Of a DNA stretch of 21,521 bases, positions 1-7,624 are shown one piece after another. Origin of the DNA: a bacterium. GTDB taxonomy: Bacteria; Planctomycetota; J058; JAJDCP01. Under the pieces are notes generated by a model. That model was not told the origin of the DNA. It saw only the letters and a program-made list of their open reading frames with translations, and made no database searches. Both the position numbers and the translations under genes were made by a program. Location: contig JAUIEM010000147.1 in the NCBI GenBank assembly GCA_030428695.1, forward strand, positions 1-21,521. The letters run 5' to 3'. Every line of letters starts with the position of its first letter. Positions within the stretch are counted from its first letter, which is position 1.

Positions 1-1
1 C

Positions 2-814
2 GAGAGCCTGCTCGTGCTCGCGCGGCACAACCTCGAGCTGGCGGTCATCGACCTCAAGCGCAGCGACGACCTGCTCGCCCAGGGCAAGCTGTCGGTCGGG
101 GCCCGCGACGCCAAACGTCTGCGCGAGCAGGAGTACCGGTCGAGCCTGGTCACCCACCAGAACGCGCTGAAGACCCATCCGCCCCGCATGCGGGAGATCG
201 AGGCCCAGCTGCGGGTGCTCGGCGCCGAGCTCGCCCTGCTCGAGCGCGACATCGACGACCACGAGATCGCGATGCCCTTCACCGGTCACATCGTCGACAA
301 AAACGTCGCCAAGCGCGAGCAGGTCCAGCCGGGCAGCCCCCTGTTCCGGGTCAGCGACCTCGATGTCGTCGAGGTCCTGCTCGAGGTGCCGGTGCGCGAG
401 CGCGCGGCGGTCCGCATCGGCGCCACCGTCGAGCTCAGCACGCCGGCCTTCGAAGGCTGGCAGGGCCAGGCCACCGTCGCCCGTCTCGGCGCGAGCGTGG
501 ACCCGCGGGCGGGCACCGTCACGGCCTTCGCCCGCGCCGCCGGAGAGCAGGGCCTGCGGCTCAGCGAGAACCTCTTCCTGCGCGGGGACATCCTCGGCGA
601 GACCCTGCGCGGACAGATCTGCCTGCCCCGGCATCTCGTCCAACGCGAGCGGGTCTTCGTGATCGACGACGAGGTCGTGCGGGAGCGCCGGGTCGAGATC
701 CTGCACCGCAGCGAGTCCGAGTACGTCGTCCGCGGGCTGCGGCCCGGCGAGCGGATCGCGGCCTCGCACCTCGAGGCGCTTTACGAAGGCTGTCCGGTGG
801 AAGTCGCCGAGTAG
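2..814 (+). CDS. Efflux RND/HlyD-family periplasmic adaptor (membrane fusion protein), 5' truncated by the window
   Basis: The reading frame is open at the left edge, so only the last 270 residues are present and the true start lies outside. The visible part begins in an alpha-helical hairpin rich in Leu, Glu and Arg. The returning half of the lipoyl/barrel-sandwich follows (AMPFTGHIVDKNVAKREQV, then GSPLFRVSDL), then the beta-barrel domain (EVLLEVPVRERAAVRIGA) and a membrane-proximal domain with the typical ending GLRPGERIAASHLEALYEG. Adaptors of this family bridge an inner-membrane pump (RND or ABC) and an outer-membrane channel. The pump partner is not in the window and would be expected upstream. 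The gene ends with TAG 63 nt before the next start on the same strand, and a separate promoter candidate lies in that gap, so it is probably the last gene of its operon. The family call is firm; the substrate and the RND-versus-ABC assignment cannot be made. Confidence 0.85.
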   Translation, partial: ESLLVLARHNLELAVIDLKRSDDLLAQGKLSVGARDAKRLREQEYRSSLVTHQNALKTHPPRMREIEAQLRVLGAELALLERDIDDHEIAMPFTGHIVDKNVAKREQVQPGSPLFRVSDLDVVEVLLEVPVRERAAVRIGATVELSTPAFEGWQGQATVARLGASVDPRAGTVTAFARAAGEQGLRLSENLFLRGDILGETLRGQICLPRHLVQRERVFVIDDEVVRERRVEILHRSESEYVVRGLRPGERIAASHLEALYEGCPVEVAE

Positions 815-845
815 CCGCGACTGCGCGCGCCCCTTGACGTCCCCG

Positions 846-854
846 TGCTACAAT
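846..854 (+). promoter_or_regulatory. Candidate extended -10 promoter (TGcTACAAT) for the FHA/sigma-54 activator gene
   Basis: TACAAT at 849-854, preceded by TG one base upstream, matches an extended -10 element of housekeeping sigma factors. It would start RNA near 861, leaving a leader of about 17 nt that carries the ribosome site GGAGAGG (864-870). A TTGACG lies at 834-839, but only 9 nt separate it from the -10, so it cannot be a normal -35. Seen by eye only. Confidence 0.4.
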
Positions 855-877
855 GCCGGAAACGGAGAGGTGTCCGC

Positions 878-3631
878 ATGCCCGACGATCTGCAGGCCTG
901 GTTCCCGCCATCCGACCCCCGCCCACCCGCCGACAGCCCCTTCGCCCGGGCGCTGGCCGCGATGGGCGAGGCGCTGGCCGCCGGTGACCCGGTCGCCGTC
1001 CCGCCTTTCGCGGGGATCGGCTCCCGGATCGTCGTGCGCTGGCTTTACCGGGCGCTGCTCGCGGGCCGCCGCGGCTGGGTGCCGCTGGTCTGTATCGATC
1101 CGCGGCGGGTCGAGCATCCCCGCGAGGTCCTGCTCGAGAGCCTGGACGAGGCGGCCGGCGGTTGGCTCTGGCTCGAGGCGGGCTGGGAGCGGGTGTGGAA
1201 GCAGGCGACGGTCGAGCAGGGGGCGCGCAACCGCCGCACCCGCCTGCTGTTCGCGGCGGCCGCCGAAGAGGTGCCGGTCGAGCCCGCCACCGCGCGGCGC
1301 CTCGAGCAGCTCGACGGCTTCCACATGGTCGCGAGCGACCCCTCGATCGACCGGCTGCGGCGCGCCGCCCTCGCCCACTGCCGCGCCGACGGCCTGCTCT
1401 ACTTCAGCGGGCCCCCCGGCACCGGCAAGCGCAGCCTGGCCCGCTGGGCCCACGCCCGGCTCGACGACGGGCGGCCTCTGCGCTGGGTGCGCGCGGGCAA
1501 CCAGGGCCACATCGGGCACGGCGGCTGGAGCCTGTACGAGGAGCTCGGGCAGCTGACCGCCGCGCAGCTCGAGCCCCTGCGCGAGCAGCTGCAGGGAGAC
1601 AACCGCCACGTCTCGCCGCGCGAGCCGGACGAGGAGGTTCCGCCGCGGCCCGATGCTCCCGGGCTCGACGCGATCGTCGGCGAGAGCCCGGCCCTGCGCC
1701 GCGTGCTCGCCAAGGCCGCGCGCTACGCCCGCAGCCGGCTGCCGATCCTGATCCGGGGCGAGTCCGGCTGCGGCAAGGAGCTGCTCGCCGAGGCGGTCCA
1801 CACCCTGAGCGGGCGGCGCGGGCGCTTCGTCGCGATCGACCTGAGCGCGAAGAACGCCAACCTGGTCGAGAGCGAGCTCTTCGGCCACGTCCCCGGCGCC
1901 TTCACCGGTGCGCGCACGGCGCGCAAGGGCGCGCTGATCGAGGCGGACGGCGGGACCATCTTCCTCGACGAGCTCGGCAACCTCAGCTTCGCGACCCAGG
2001 CCAAGCTGCTGCGCTTCCTCGAGAGCCGGAAGATCCAGCCGGTCGGATCGGACAAGAGCCAGGCCGTCGACGTCCGGGTCATCGCGGCGACCAACGCCGA
2101 CCTCGAGGACATGGTCTGCGACGGCAGCTTCCGCCGCGACCTGCTCTACCGCTTCAACCCCAACGCCGCCCTGGTCCTGCCGCCGCTGCGCGAGCGCGTC
2201 GAAGATGTCGTGCCGCTCGCCCGCACCTTCGTCGCCCGCGCCGTCGACGGGACGCCGCCGCGCATCGACCCGGAGGCCGCCGCGATCCTCGAAGGCTGGA
2301 GCTGGCCGGGCAACATCCGCGAGCTGCGCCACGTCGTCGAGTCGGCGGTGGTCGAGGCCGGCGGCGGCGACATCGGCGCCTCCGCCCTGCGCGGGCTGAT
2401 CGACGCGACCCAGGGGGCGGCGCCGCTGATCGCGACCTCGAGCGACAGCGAGGCCCTCGCCGCGCACTGCGCCCTGCTGCCCGGCGAGCTGCGCCAGCTG
2501 ACCGCGATCAGTCTGCGCTTCCCGACCCTCGCCGAGCGCGGCCCGAACGCGGTGCGGAACGCGGTGCTCGCCCAGCTCGACGGGCGCCCCATCCGGCGGG
2601 TCGCGCTCCGGGCCCTCGAGCGGTACTCCTGGTGGGGCAACCTGTTCGAGCTGCGCAGCTGCATGGACGCCCTCAAGGCCAACCAACCCGGCGAGGTCGA
2701 CCTGTCCGCGGTGCAGGACCAGCTGCCCGAGCTGCTCGCCGGCGAGAGCCGCGCGCCGATCCGGGTGCTGCTGTTCCCGGCGGTGCTGCCCGGCGGCGTC
2801 GTGCGCGGCCTCGAGCAGAGCTTCAGCGAGCCGGCGCTGATGGTCGGGCGCGCGGCGCACCTCGACGAGCTGCGCCCCGACGACGAGCTCGGCGGGGCGG
2901 CCGGACGCCGCCTGCGCCGGCGCTGGTCGCTGATCTCGACGATCATCGGAGACATCGAGCCGGCCTTCCTGCCGGTCGACTTCCTCGCCAAGCTCAGCCG
3001 CGCCCACCTGATCCTGACCCGGGAGCAGTCCGGGCTGTGCGTCAACGTGCTGCCCGGCGTCTTCCTGCGCACCCTGGCCGGGCCGCTGAGCAACAACGAG
3101 CTGTTCGAGATCGAGCCCGGCGGCTCGGCCGACGTCGGCGAGGCCGGCGAGGTCGTCATCCTCGACGAGGACGGCGAGCACCCGTACCTGCGCTTCTTCG
3201 TCTTCGTCGGCGAGATCGCGAGCCACGACTGGGCCGACCGCCTCGGCCGCCGCATGACCGGCACTCCCAACGAGCGCACGGTCGGCGCCCCGAAGGACGG
3301 CGCCCGGACCTGGATGCTCAACGCCAAGGAGCGCCGGGCGCTCGGCGACCTGGTCATCGAGTCGCTGACCAGCCCCCGCCCCTTCGCCACCAGCCTGCGC
3401 GAGGGCTCGGCCCACTGGGCGCGGACCGGACGGACCGAGCTGTGGAAGCTGGCGGAGTGCATCGACAGCGCCCATCCGACCCAGTCCTGCGCGCGGCTGG
3501 TCGCCTTCACGGAGAACGAGGTCTTCCGCCGCGAGCTGGGCTCCCGCCTGAAACGTCTCGAGGACCCCGGCGAGGCCTGGGGGAAGCTGCCGACGCGGCT
3601 GCGGCGAGCGGTTCCCCGGCCGGACTCCTGA
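878..3631 (+). CDS. Sigma-54-type AAA+ transcriptional activator with extra ATPase-like modules and a C-terminal FHA domain
   Basis: 917 residues from ATG 878, preceded by GGAGAGG at 864-870. A GTG at 845 is in frame but lies upstream of the promoter-like element, so I reject it. Residues about 1-150 look like a degenerate ATPase. Residues 178-184 (GPPGTGK) are a second P-loop in a short module. Residues about 260-510 are a complete sigma-54 interaction domain: Walker A GESGCGKE (294-301), the sigma-contact loop GAFTGA (340-345), Walker B TIFLDE (360-365) and lid motif WPGNIREL (476-483). A second lid-like helix pair follows (WWGNLFEL, 585-592). An FHA-like domain comes next (VGR at 656-658, LSRAHL at about 706-711). 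I see no receiver domain and no Fis-type helix-turn-helix at the C-terminus. The intact GAFTGA loop predicts ATP-driven remodelling of sigma-54 polymerase; the FHA domain predicts control by phosphothreonine, plausibly from the kinases next door (inference). Confidence 0.87.
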   Translation: MPDDLQAWFPPSDPRPPADSPFARALAAMGEALAAGDPVAVPPFAGIGSRIVVRWLYRALLAGRRGWVPLVCIDPRRVEHPREVLLESLDEAAGGWLWLEAGWERVWKQATVEQGARNRRTRLLFAAAAEEVPVEPATARRLEQLDGFHMVASDPSIDRLRRAALAHCRADGLLYFSGPPGTGKRSLARWAHARLDDGRPLRWVRAGNQGHIGHGGWSLYEELGQLTAAQLEPLREQLQGDNRHVSPREPDEEVPPRPDAPGLDAIVGESPALRRVLAKAARYARSRLPILIRGESGCGKELLAEAVHTLSGRRGRFVAIDLSAKNANLVESELFGHVPGAFTGARTARKGALIEADGGTIFLDELGNLSFATQAKLLRFLESRKIQPVGSDKSQAVDVRVIAATNADLEDMVCDGSFRRDLLYRFNPNAALVLPPLRERVEDVVPLARTFVARAVDGTPPRIDPEAAAILEGWSWPGNIRELRHVVESAVVEAGGGDIGASALRGLIDATQGAAPLIATSSDSEALAAHCALLPGELRQLTAISLRFPTLAERGPNAVRNAVLAQLDGRPIRRVALRALERYSWWGNLFELRSCMDALKANQPGEVDLSAVQDQLPELLAGESRAPIRVLLFPAVLPGGVVRGLEQSFSEPALMVGRAAHLDELRPDDELGGAAGRRLRRRWSLISTIIGDIEPAFLPVDFLAKLSRAHLILTREQSGLCVNVLPGVFLRTLAGPLSNNELFEIEPGGSADVGEAGEVVILDEDGEHPYLRFFVFVGEIASHDWADRLGRRMTGTPNERTVGAPKDGARTWMLNAKERRALGDLVIESLTSPRPFATSLREGSAHWARTGRTELWKLAECIDSAHPTQSCARLVAFTENEVFRRELGSRLKRLEDPGEAWGKLPTRLRRAVPRPDS

Positions 3632-3647
3632 GCTGAGCTGAGCCTGG
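3632..3647. other. Convergent 16-nt gap between the activator and kinase genes
   Basis: The TGA of the activator and the TAG of the opposing kinase gene are 16 nt apart. The gap holds only a short GAGCT-GAGCT-GAGC direct repeat. There is no hairpin plus T-run on either strand, so transcripts from the two sides may run into each other or end by Rho. Confidence 0.6.
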
Positions 3648-6600
3648 CTACGGCCCCAGCGCCTGCTCGAGCTGTGCGCCGAGGTCCGCGAAGTCCGGAT
3701 CGGCGAGCAGGCGGGCGCGCAGCCCCGTCCAGCCCTCGGGATTGGCGTCGGCCGCCGCCACTGCGCGGAAGTGCTCCGCCGCCTCCGCCAGCGCCTCGAG
3801 GGCGACGTCGCCGTCCCCGCCGCGGCAGGCGCAGCGCGCGACCAGCACCAGCCTCTCGGCGAGCCGTCCGCGCTGCAGGTTGTCGCCGTAGCGCTCCCAC
3901 AGGAGCTCCTCGAACAGCACCGCGTCCGTCGCCGCGTCGCGCGCCTCGAGCAGGCGGTCGAGGCGCAGGCAGACCTGGGCCAGCTGTCCGCAGATCCGCG
4001 CGAGCAGCACCGGCAGGTCGGGATCGTCCGGGAAGCGCTCGAGCCCTTCGCGGCCGAGCTCCCAGGCCTCACGGAAGGCCTGCTCGGCGGACTCCCACGC
4101 CCCGAGGGAGGCCTCGACGGCCGCCGCGCGGTAGACGAGCTGGGTGTGCATCCAGACGGAATAGGCCGTGTCCGCCGGCATCTTGCGCCACAGGCGGATG
4201 TTCTCCTCGAGCAGCGGACGCGCGGACGCGGGGTCGTTCTCGTACAGCAGGATCTCGGTCAGCAGGAAGAGCGAGACGTGCAGCTCGAGCAGGGCCTGGG
4301 CGCTCCTTTGCCCGGCGTACAGCTCGCGCCGCAGGGCGAGGCTGCGTTCCGCGAGCGGCAGGGCGGCGGAGGCCTCATCGAGGGTGACCAGCACGTCGGC
4401 CAGCCGATGGCAGAAGATCGCGACGTTGTGCCGCGCGTCCGCGTCCGCCGCGCTGGAGAGATCGTCCTCGACGTAGGCGAGCAGGACCTCGTAGAGCGCG
4501 CGTGCCCCCTGGCGGTCGCCCTTCGACTCGAGCAGCCGGGCGATCCCGTCCAGGGCCTGGTAGGCGACCTGGCGCGAGGCCGCATCGGACACCAGGGGAA
4601 GCAGCTCGAGCAGCGGCCCGCGCCCTTCGAGCGCGCGGGCGTCCTCGCCGCAGGCCAGGGCCTCGCGGACGAAGAAGCCCTGCGCCTGCAGCGCGGCGGC
4701 GCGGGTCTTTCCGTCGTCGGCGCGTTCGAGCAGCAGCCCGGCCGCTTCCTCGCTGGCGACGAGCGCCTCCCGGTGCTCGCCGAGCATGCGCCGCACCCGC
4801 GCGAGGTCGATCAGATTGGCGGCGAGGTTGTAGGGACCCCCGACGTGCTTGTCGCGCACGGTCCGCCAGTCGTCGCAGGCGCCCGCGAAGCACACCGCCG
4901 CCTCGCGCAGCTGGGAGCCCTCCTCGCGGAGCTCGCCGAGACCGTTCCGCGCGCGGGCTCGGACGGAGGCGATCGCGGCCGGGGACGCGCCGCCCTCGAG
5001 CAGGGCCGCGGCGCCGGCGACGACCTCGACGAAGCAGGCCTCCGCCTCGTCCCGCCGACCCTGCTCGGCGAGGAAGCGCCCGAGCCGGTAGACCGACTCG
5101 AGCAGCTCGAGCCGGGTCGCGGTGGTGCCCGCATCGATCGCGACCCGCTCGCGGCCGATCGCGACCGAGGCCCGCAGCGCCTCTTCCGCCGCCTCCGCCT
5201 CGCCGTGCCGGGCGTGCCAGGTGCCAAGACAGAACAGTGCGATCGCCAGGACGCGGTTGCTGTGGTCGCGGTTCGGCGCCCGCGCCCGGGCCCCTTCGAG
5301 GAGCGCGACCGCCTCCCGCAGCCGGCGCTCGGCGACCGCCATCTCGCCGAGCTCCTCCCGGCTCAGGGCCGAGCCGAGCAGCGCCGCGGCGAGGTCGACG
5401 GCCTGCTGGTGGTCATCGTAGGAGGAGACGACGCGCAGCGACTCGCTGACCGCCAGCGCCTCGTCCCAGGCGCGCGCGACCTCGCGCGGCGGGGCGCCGG
5501 CCGCCTCGAGGTACTCCGCGAGATGGCCCTGGCTCAGCGCGAGCACCCGTAGCCCGTAGCCCGGGAAGGCGCTGACCAGGGCGCGCCGCTCCTCGACGCA
5601 GGCCCGCACGCGCTCGATCGCCAGGGCGTGCTCGCCCTGCTCCCACAGCGTCGCGGTCTCCCGCTCGCGCAGGGTCACGACGTCCGCCCGCGCGCCGGGG
5701 TCGTCCGGGATCTCGGCGGCGCGCCGCTCGGCCAGGGCCAGGGCCTCGCGGTAGGCGGCGCGCGCGGCCTCCCAGTCGTGGTCGTCGCGGGCGATGTCGC
5801 CGAGCACCCGCAGGGCGAACTGGAGCTGGTGGCGGTGGTCGACGTTCTCCGGCGCCTCGGCCAGCGCCTCCCGGGCCAGGGCGACGACCTCCAGGGCCGC
5901 CTGCTCGCTCGCCCGCCGGTTGCCGAGCAGGAACTGCAGCTCGGCGAGCTCGAACAGCGACCGCGCCTGGCCGATGCGATCGTCGCGCCGTTCGATCGCC
6001 GCCATCCGCTCCCAGCCCCGGCTCGCGACGACGAGGATCTCCTCCGCCATCGCCAGCGAGCGGGCGTCGCCGTACTCGCGGATCAGCTTCTCCTGGACCT
6101 CCTCGGCGAGCTGCGAGAACGAGTCGCGGGCGATGTTGCCGAGCTCCTCGGCGGCGGCGCGCTCTTCGGCGATGTCCCGGTTCGCCTTCCACAGCACCAG
6201 CGCGCTCCCCGTGCTGAGCAGGAGCAGCACCGCCGTCAACGCGATCACCCCGCGGCCGAGCAGACGCCGGGTGCGGACCGCGCGCGTGCGGCGGCCGGCG
6301 GCCGCGGCGAGCACCTCGCGCAGCGCGGGGGCGGGCTGCGCCAGGCGCTCGAGCTGGGCTTCCGCGAGGCCGAGGTCGCCGGCGGAGATCGCGGCGCGCG
6401 CGTAGTCTTCGCCCGCGCTCTGGGCCCCGGCGCGGGCCTCGGGGTTCTCCGGCCACAGGCGCAGGGCGTGGCCGTAGCCGGCGATCGCGGCGGCGAACTG
6501 CTCGTAGCGGCGCGCCGGGGGCAGCTCGGCCTCCCCCTTGTGCCGGGCCGCGGCGTGCTCGGCCGCCGCGGCCGCGGACACCGTGCGGCTCTCGCGGTGG

Positions 6601-7514
6601 CGCAGGAAGGCGTGCAGGGCGTCGCGGAAGCTGCGCGCGTCCGGGAAACGCTCGGCGGGAATCCGCGCGAGCGCGCGCTCGCAGATCCGCCGCAGCTCGG
6701 GGGGGACGTCGGCGGACAGCTCCTCGACGTGCCCCTGCGAGGCTTCGAACACGCAGGCGGGGAAGCCTCCGCGCCGGGGCGGATGGCCGCTGACCAGCCG
6801 GTACAGCAGCCCGCCGAGCAGGTAGGTGTCGGTCGCGGGGCCGATCTTCGCGCCCTCGCCGAGGGCGAGCTCGGGGGGCATGTAGGCCGGGGTGCCGCAG
6901 GGCTCGGTCACGGCGGTGTGGGGGCGGCCGGTCGCGCCGTCGAGGGAGACCGCGACGCCCCAGTCCATCAGCAGCACCTCGCCGAAGGCGCCGAGCATCA
7001 CGTTCGCCGGCTTGAGGTCGTTGTGGATCACCCCGCGGCTGTGGGCGTACTCGACCGCGTTGCAGACCTGCAGCAGGATGCGCAGATGCTCGTCGAGGTC
7101 GGTCTCGCCGGCCTCGAGCACCTGCCGCCACGAGCGGCCGCCGACCAGCTTCAGGGCGAGGAAGGGCTCGCCGGCCGCGTCGACATCGAGGGCGTAGGCG
7201 GGGACGATGTTCGGATGTTCGAGGCGGCCGTTGATCTTCGCCTCGGACAGGAAGTCCTCGCGGGCGCCGGGCTCGGCGAAGCGCACCCGCTTGAGCGCGA
7301 CGTCCCGGCCGAAGCAGGTCTGGACGGCGCGGTGCACGACGCCCATGCCGCCGCGCCCGATCTCCTCGCCGACCTCGAAGCCCGCCCCGCCGGCCTCGGG
7401 GGCCCGCCAGGGGTAGCCCCGGGCCGGCCGGTAGGTCGCCTCGGTGTCGAGCTCATCCAGGGTCGACAGGACGAGGCTGTCCCGCCAGAAACGCTCGAGC
7501 TCTGCGCGATCCAC
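3648..7514 (-). CDS. Transmembrane Hanks-type Ser/Thr protein kinase with long TPR-rich C-terminal region
   Basis: 1288 residues from a GTG start (7514-7512) with GGAGG five bases upstream; the frame is open for 30 more codons to 7604, but that extension has no comparable ribosome site. Kinase domain about 45-305: glycine loop GRGGMGVV (53-60), ATP lysine in VALK (K75), catalytic loop HNDLKPAN (D166, N171) with Asn replacing the Arg of HRD, DWG in place of DFG (D184), PPE in place of APE. All residues needed for catalysis are present, so an active kinase is expected. A juxtamembrane helical stretch leads to one transmembrane segment at about 421-442. The remaining 850 residues are helical repeats of TPR type, probably outside the cytoplasm and acting as sensor or binding scaffold. 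It lies 110 nt downstream of a related kinase gene on the same strand, so co-transcription is likely. Substrates are unknown. Confidence 0.93.
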   Translation of the reverse strand: MDRAELERFWRDSLVLSTLDELDTEATYRPARGYPWRAPEAGGAGFEVGEEIGRGGMGVVHRAVQTCFGRDVALKRVRFAEPGAREDFLSEAKINGRLEHPNIVPAYALDVDAAGEPFLALKLVGGRSWRQVLEAGETDLDEHLRILLQVCNAVEYAHSRGVIHNDLKPANVMLGAFGEVLLMDWGVAVSLDGATGRPHTAVTEPCGTPAYMPPELALGEGAKIGPATDTYLLGGLLYRLVSGHPPRRGGFPACVFEASQGHVEELSADVPPELRRICERALARIPAERFPDARSFRDALHAFLRHRESRTVSAAAAAEHAAARHKGEAELPPARRYEQFAAAIAGYGHALRLWPENPEARAGAQSAGEDYARAAISAGDLGLAEAQLERLAQPAPALREVLAAAAGRRTRAVRTRRLLGRGVIALTAVLLLLSTGSALVLWKANRDIAEERAAAEELGNIARDSFSQLAEEVQEKLIREYGDARSLAMAEEILVVASRGWERMAAIERRDDRIGQARSLFELAELQFLLGNRRASEQAALEVVALAREALAEAPENVDHRHQLQFALRVLGDIARDDHDWEAARAAYREALALAERRAAEIPDDPGARADVVTLRERETATLWEQGEHALAIERVRACVEERRALVSAFPGYGLRVLALSQGHLAEYLEAAGAPPREVARAWDEALAVSESLRVVSSYDDHQQAVDLAAALLGSALSREELGEMAVAERRLREAVALLEGARARAPNRDHSNRVLAIALFCLGTWHARHGEAEAAEEALRASVAIGRERVAIDAGTTATRLELLESVYRLGRFLAEQGRRDEAEACFVEVVAGAAALLEGGASPAAIASVRARARNGLGELREEGSQLREAAVCFAGACDDWRTVRDKHVGGPYNLAANLIDLARVRRMLGEHREALVASEEAAGLLLERADDGKTRAAALQAQGFFVREALACGEDARALEGRGPLLELLPLVSDAASRQVAYQALDGIARLLESKGDRQGARALYEVLLAYVEDDLSSAADADARHNVAIFCHRLADVLVTLDEASAALPLAERSLALRRELYAGQRSAQALLELHVSLFLLTEILLYENDPASARPLLEENIRLWRKMPADTAYSVWMHTQLVYRAAAVEASLGAWESAEQAFREAWELGREGLERFPDDPDLPVLLARICGQLAQVCLRLDRLLEARDAATDAVLFEELLWERYGDNLQRGRLAERLVLVARCACRGGDGDVALEALAEAAEHFRAVAAADANPEGWTGLRARLLADPDFADLGAQLEQALGP

Positions 7515-7624
7515 GCCTTCCTCCGTTTCACCTGGTCCGAAGGGTAGCGAGCGGAGGGCGCGGCCGCCAGTCGCCAGATCCCGCACATCAATCCATGGGG
7601 GCAAGCTTCCAGGGAACCGCCCTC

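Noticed and set aside
834..854. TTGACG plus TACAAT as a standard -35/-10 promoter
   Set aside because: The spacer is only 9 nt, too short for sigma-70-type promoters; only the extended -10 is kept.
845..877. Upstream GTG start for the sigma-54 activator
   Set aside because: It overlaps the TACAAT element and has no ribosome site, whereas ATG 878 has GGAGAGG at the right distance.
848..4072. Very long open frame on the minus strand opposite the sigma-54 activator
   Set aside because: It is a mirror of strong codon bias in GC-rich DNA. Its product is low-complexity and Gln/Ala/Asp/Arg-rich, while the plus strand encodes a clear AAA+ protein.
5628..7547. Long plus-strand frame opposite the first kinase
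   Set aside because: Same shadow effect; no ribosome site and no recognisable domain.
7515..7604. N-terminal extension of the first kinase to 7604
   Set aside because: GTG 7514 has a strong GGAGG five bases upstream and gives a start comparable to the paralogous kinase.
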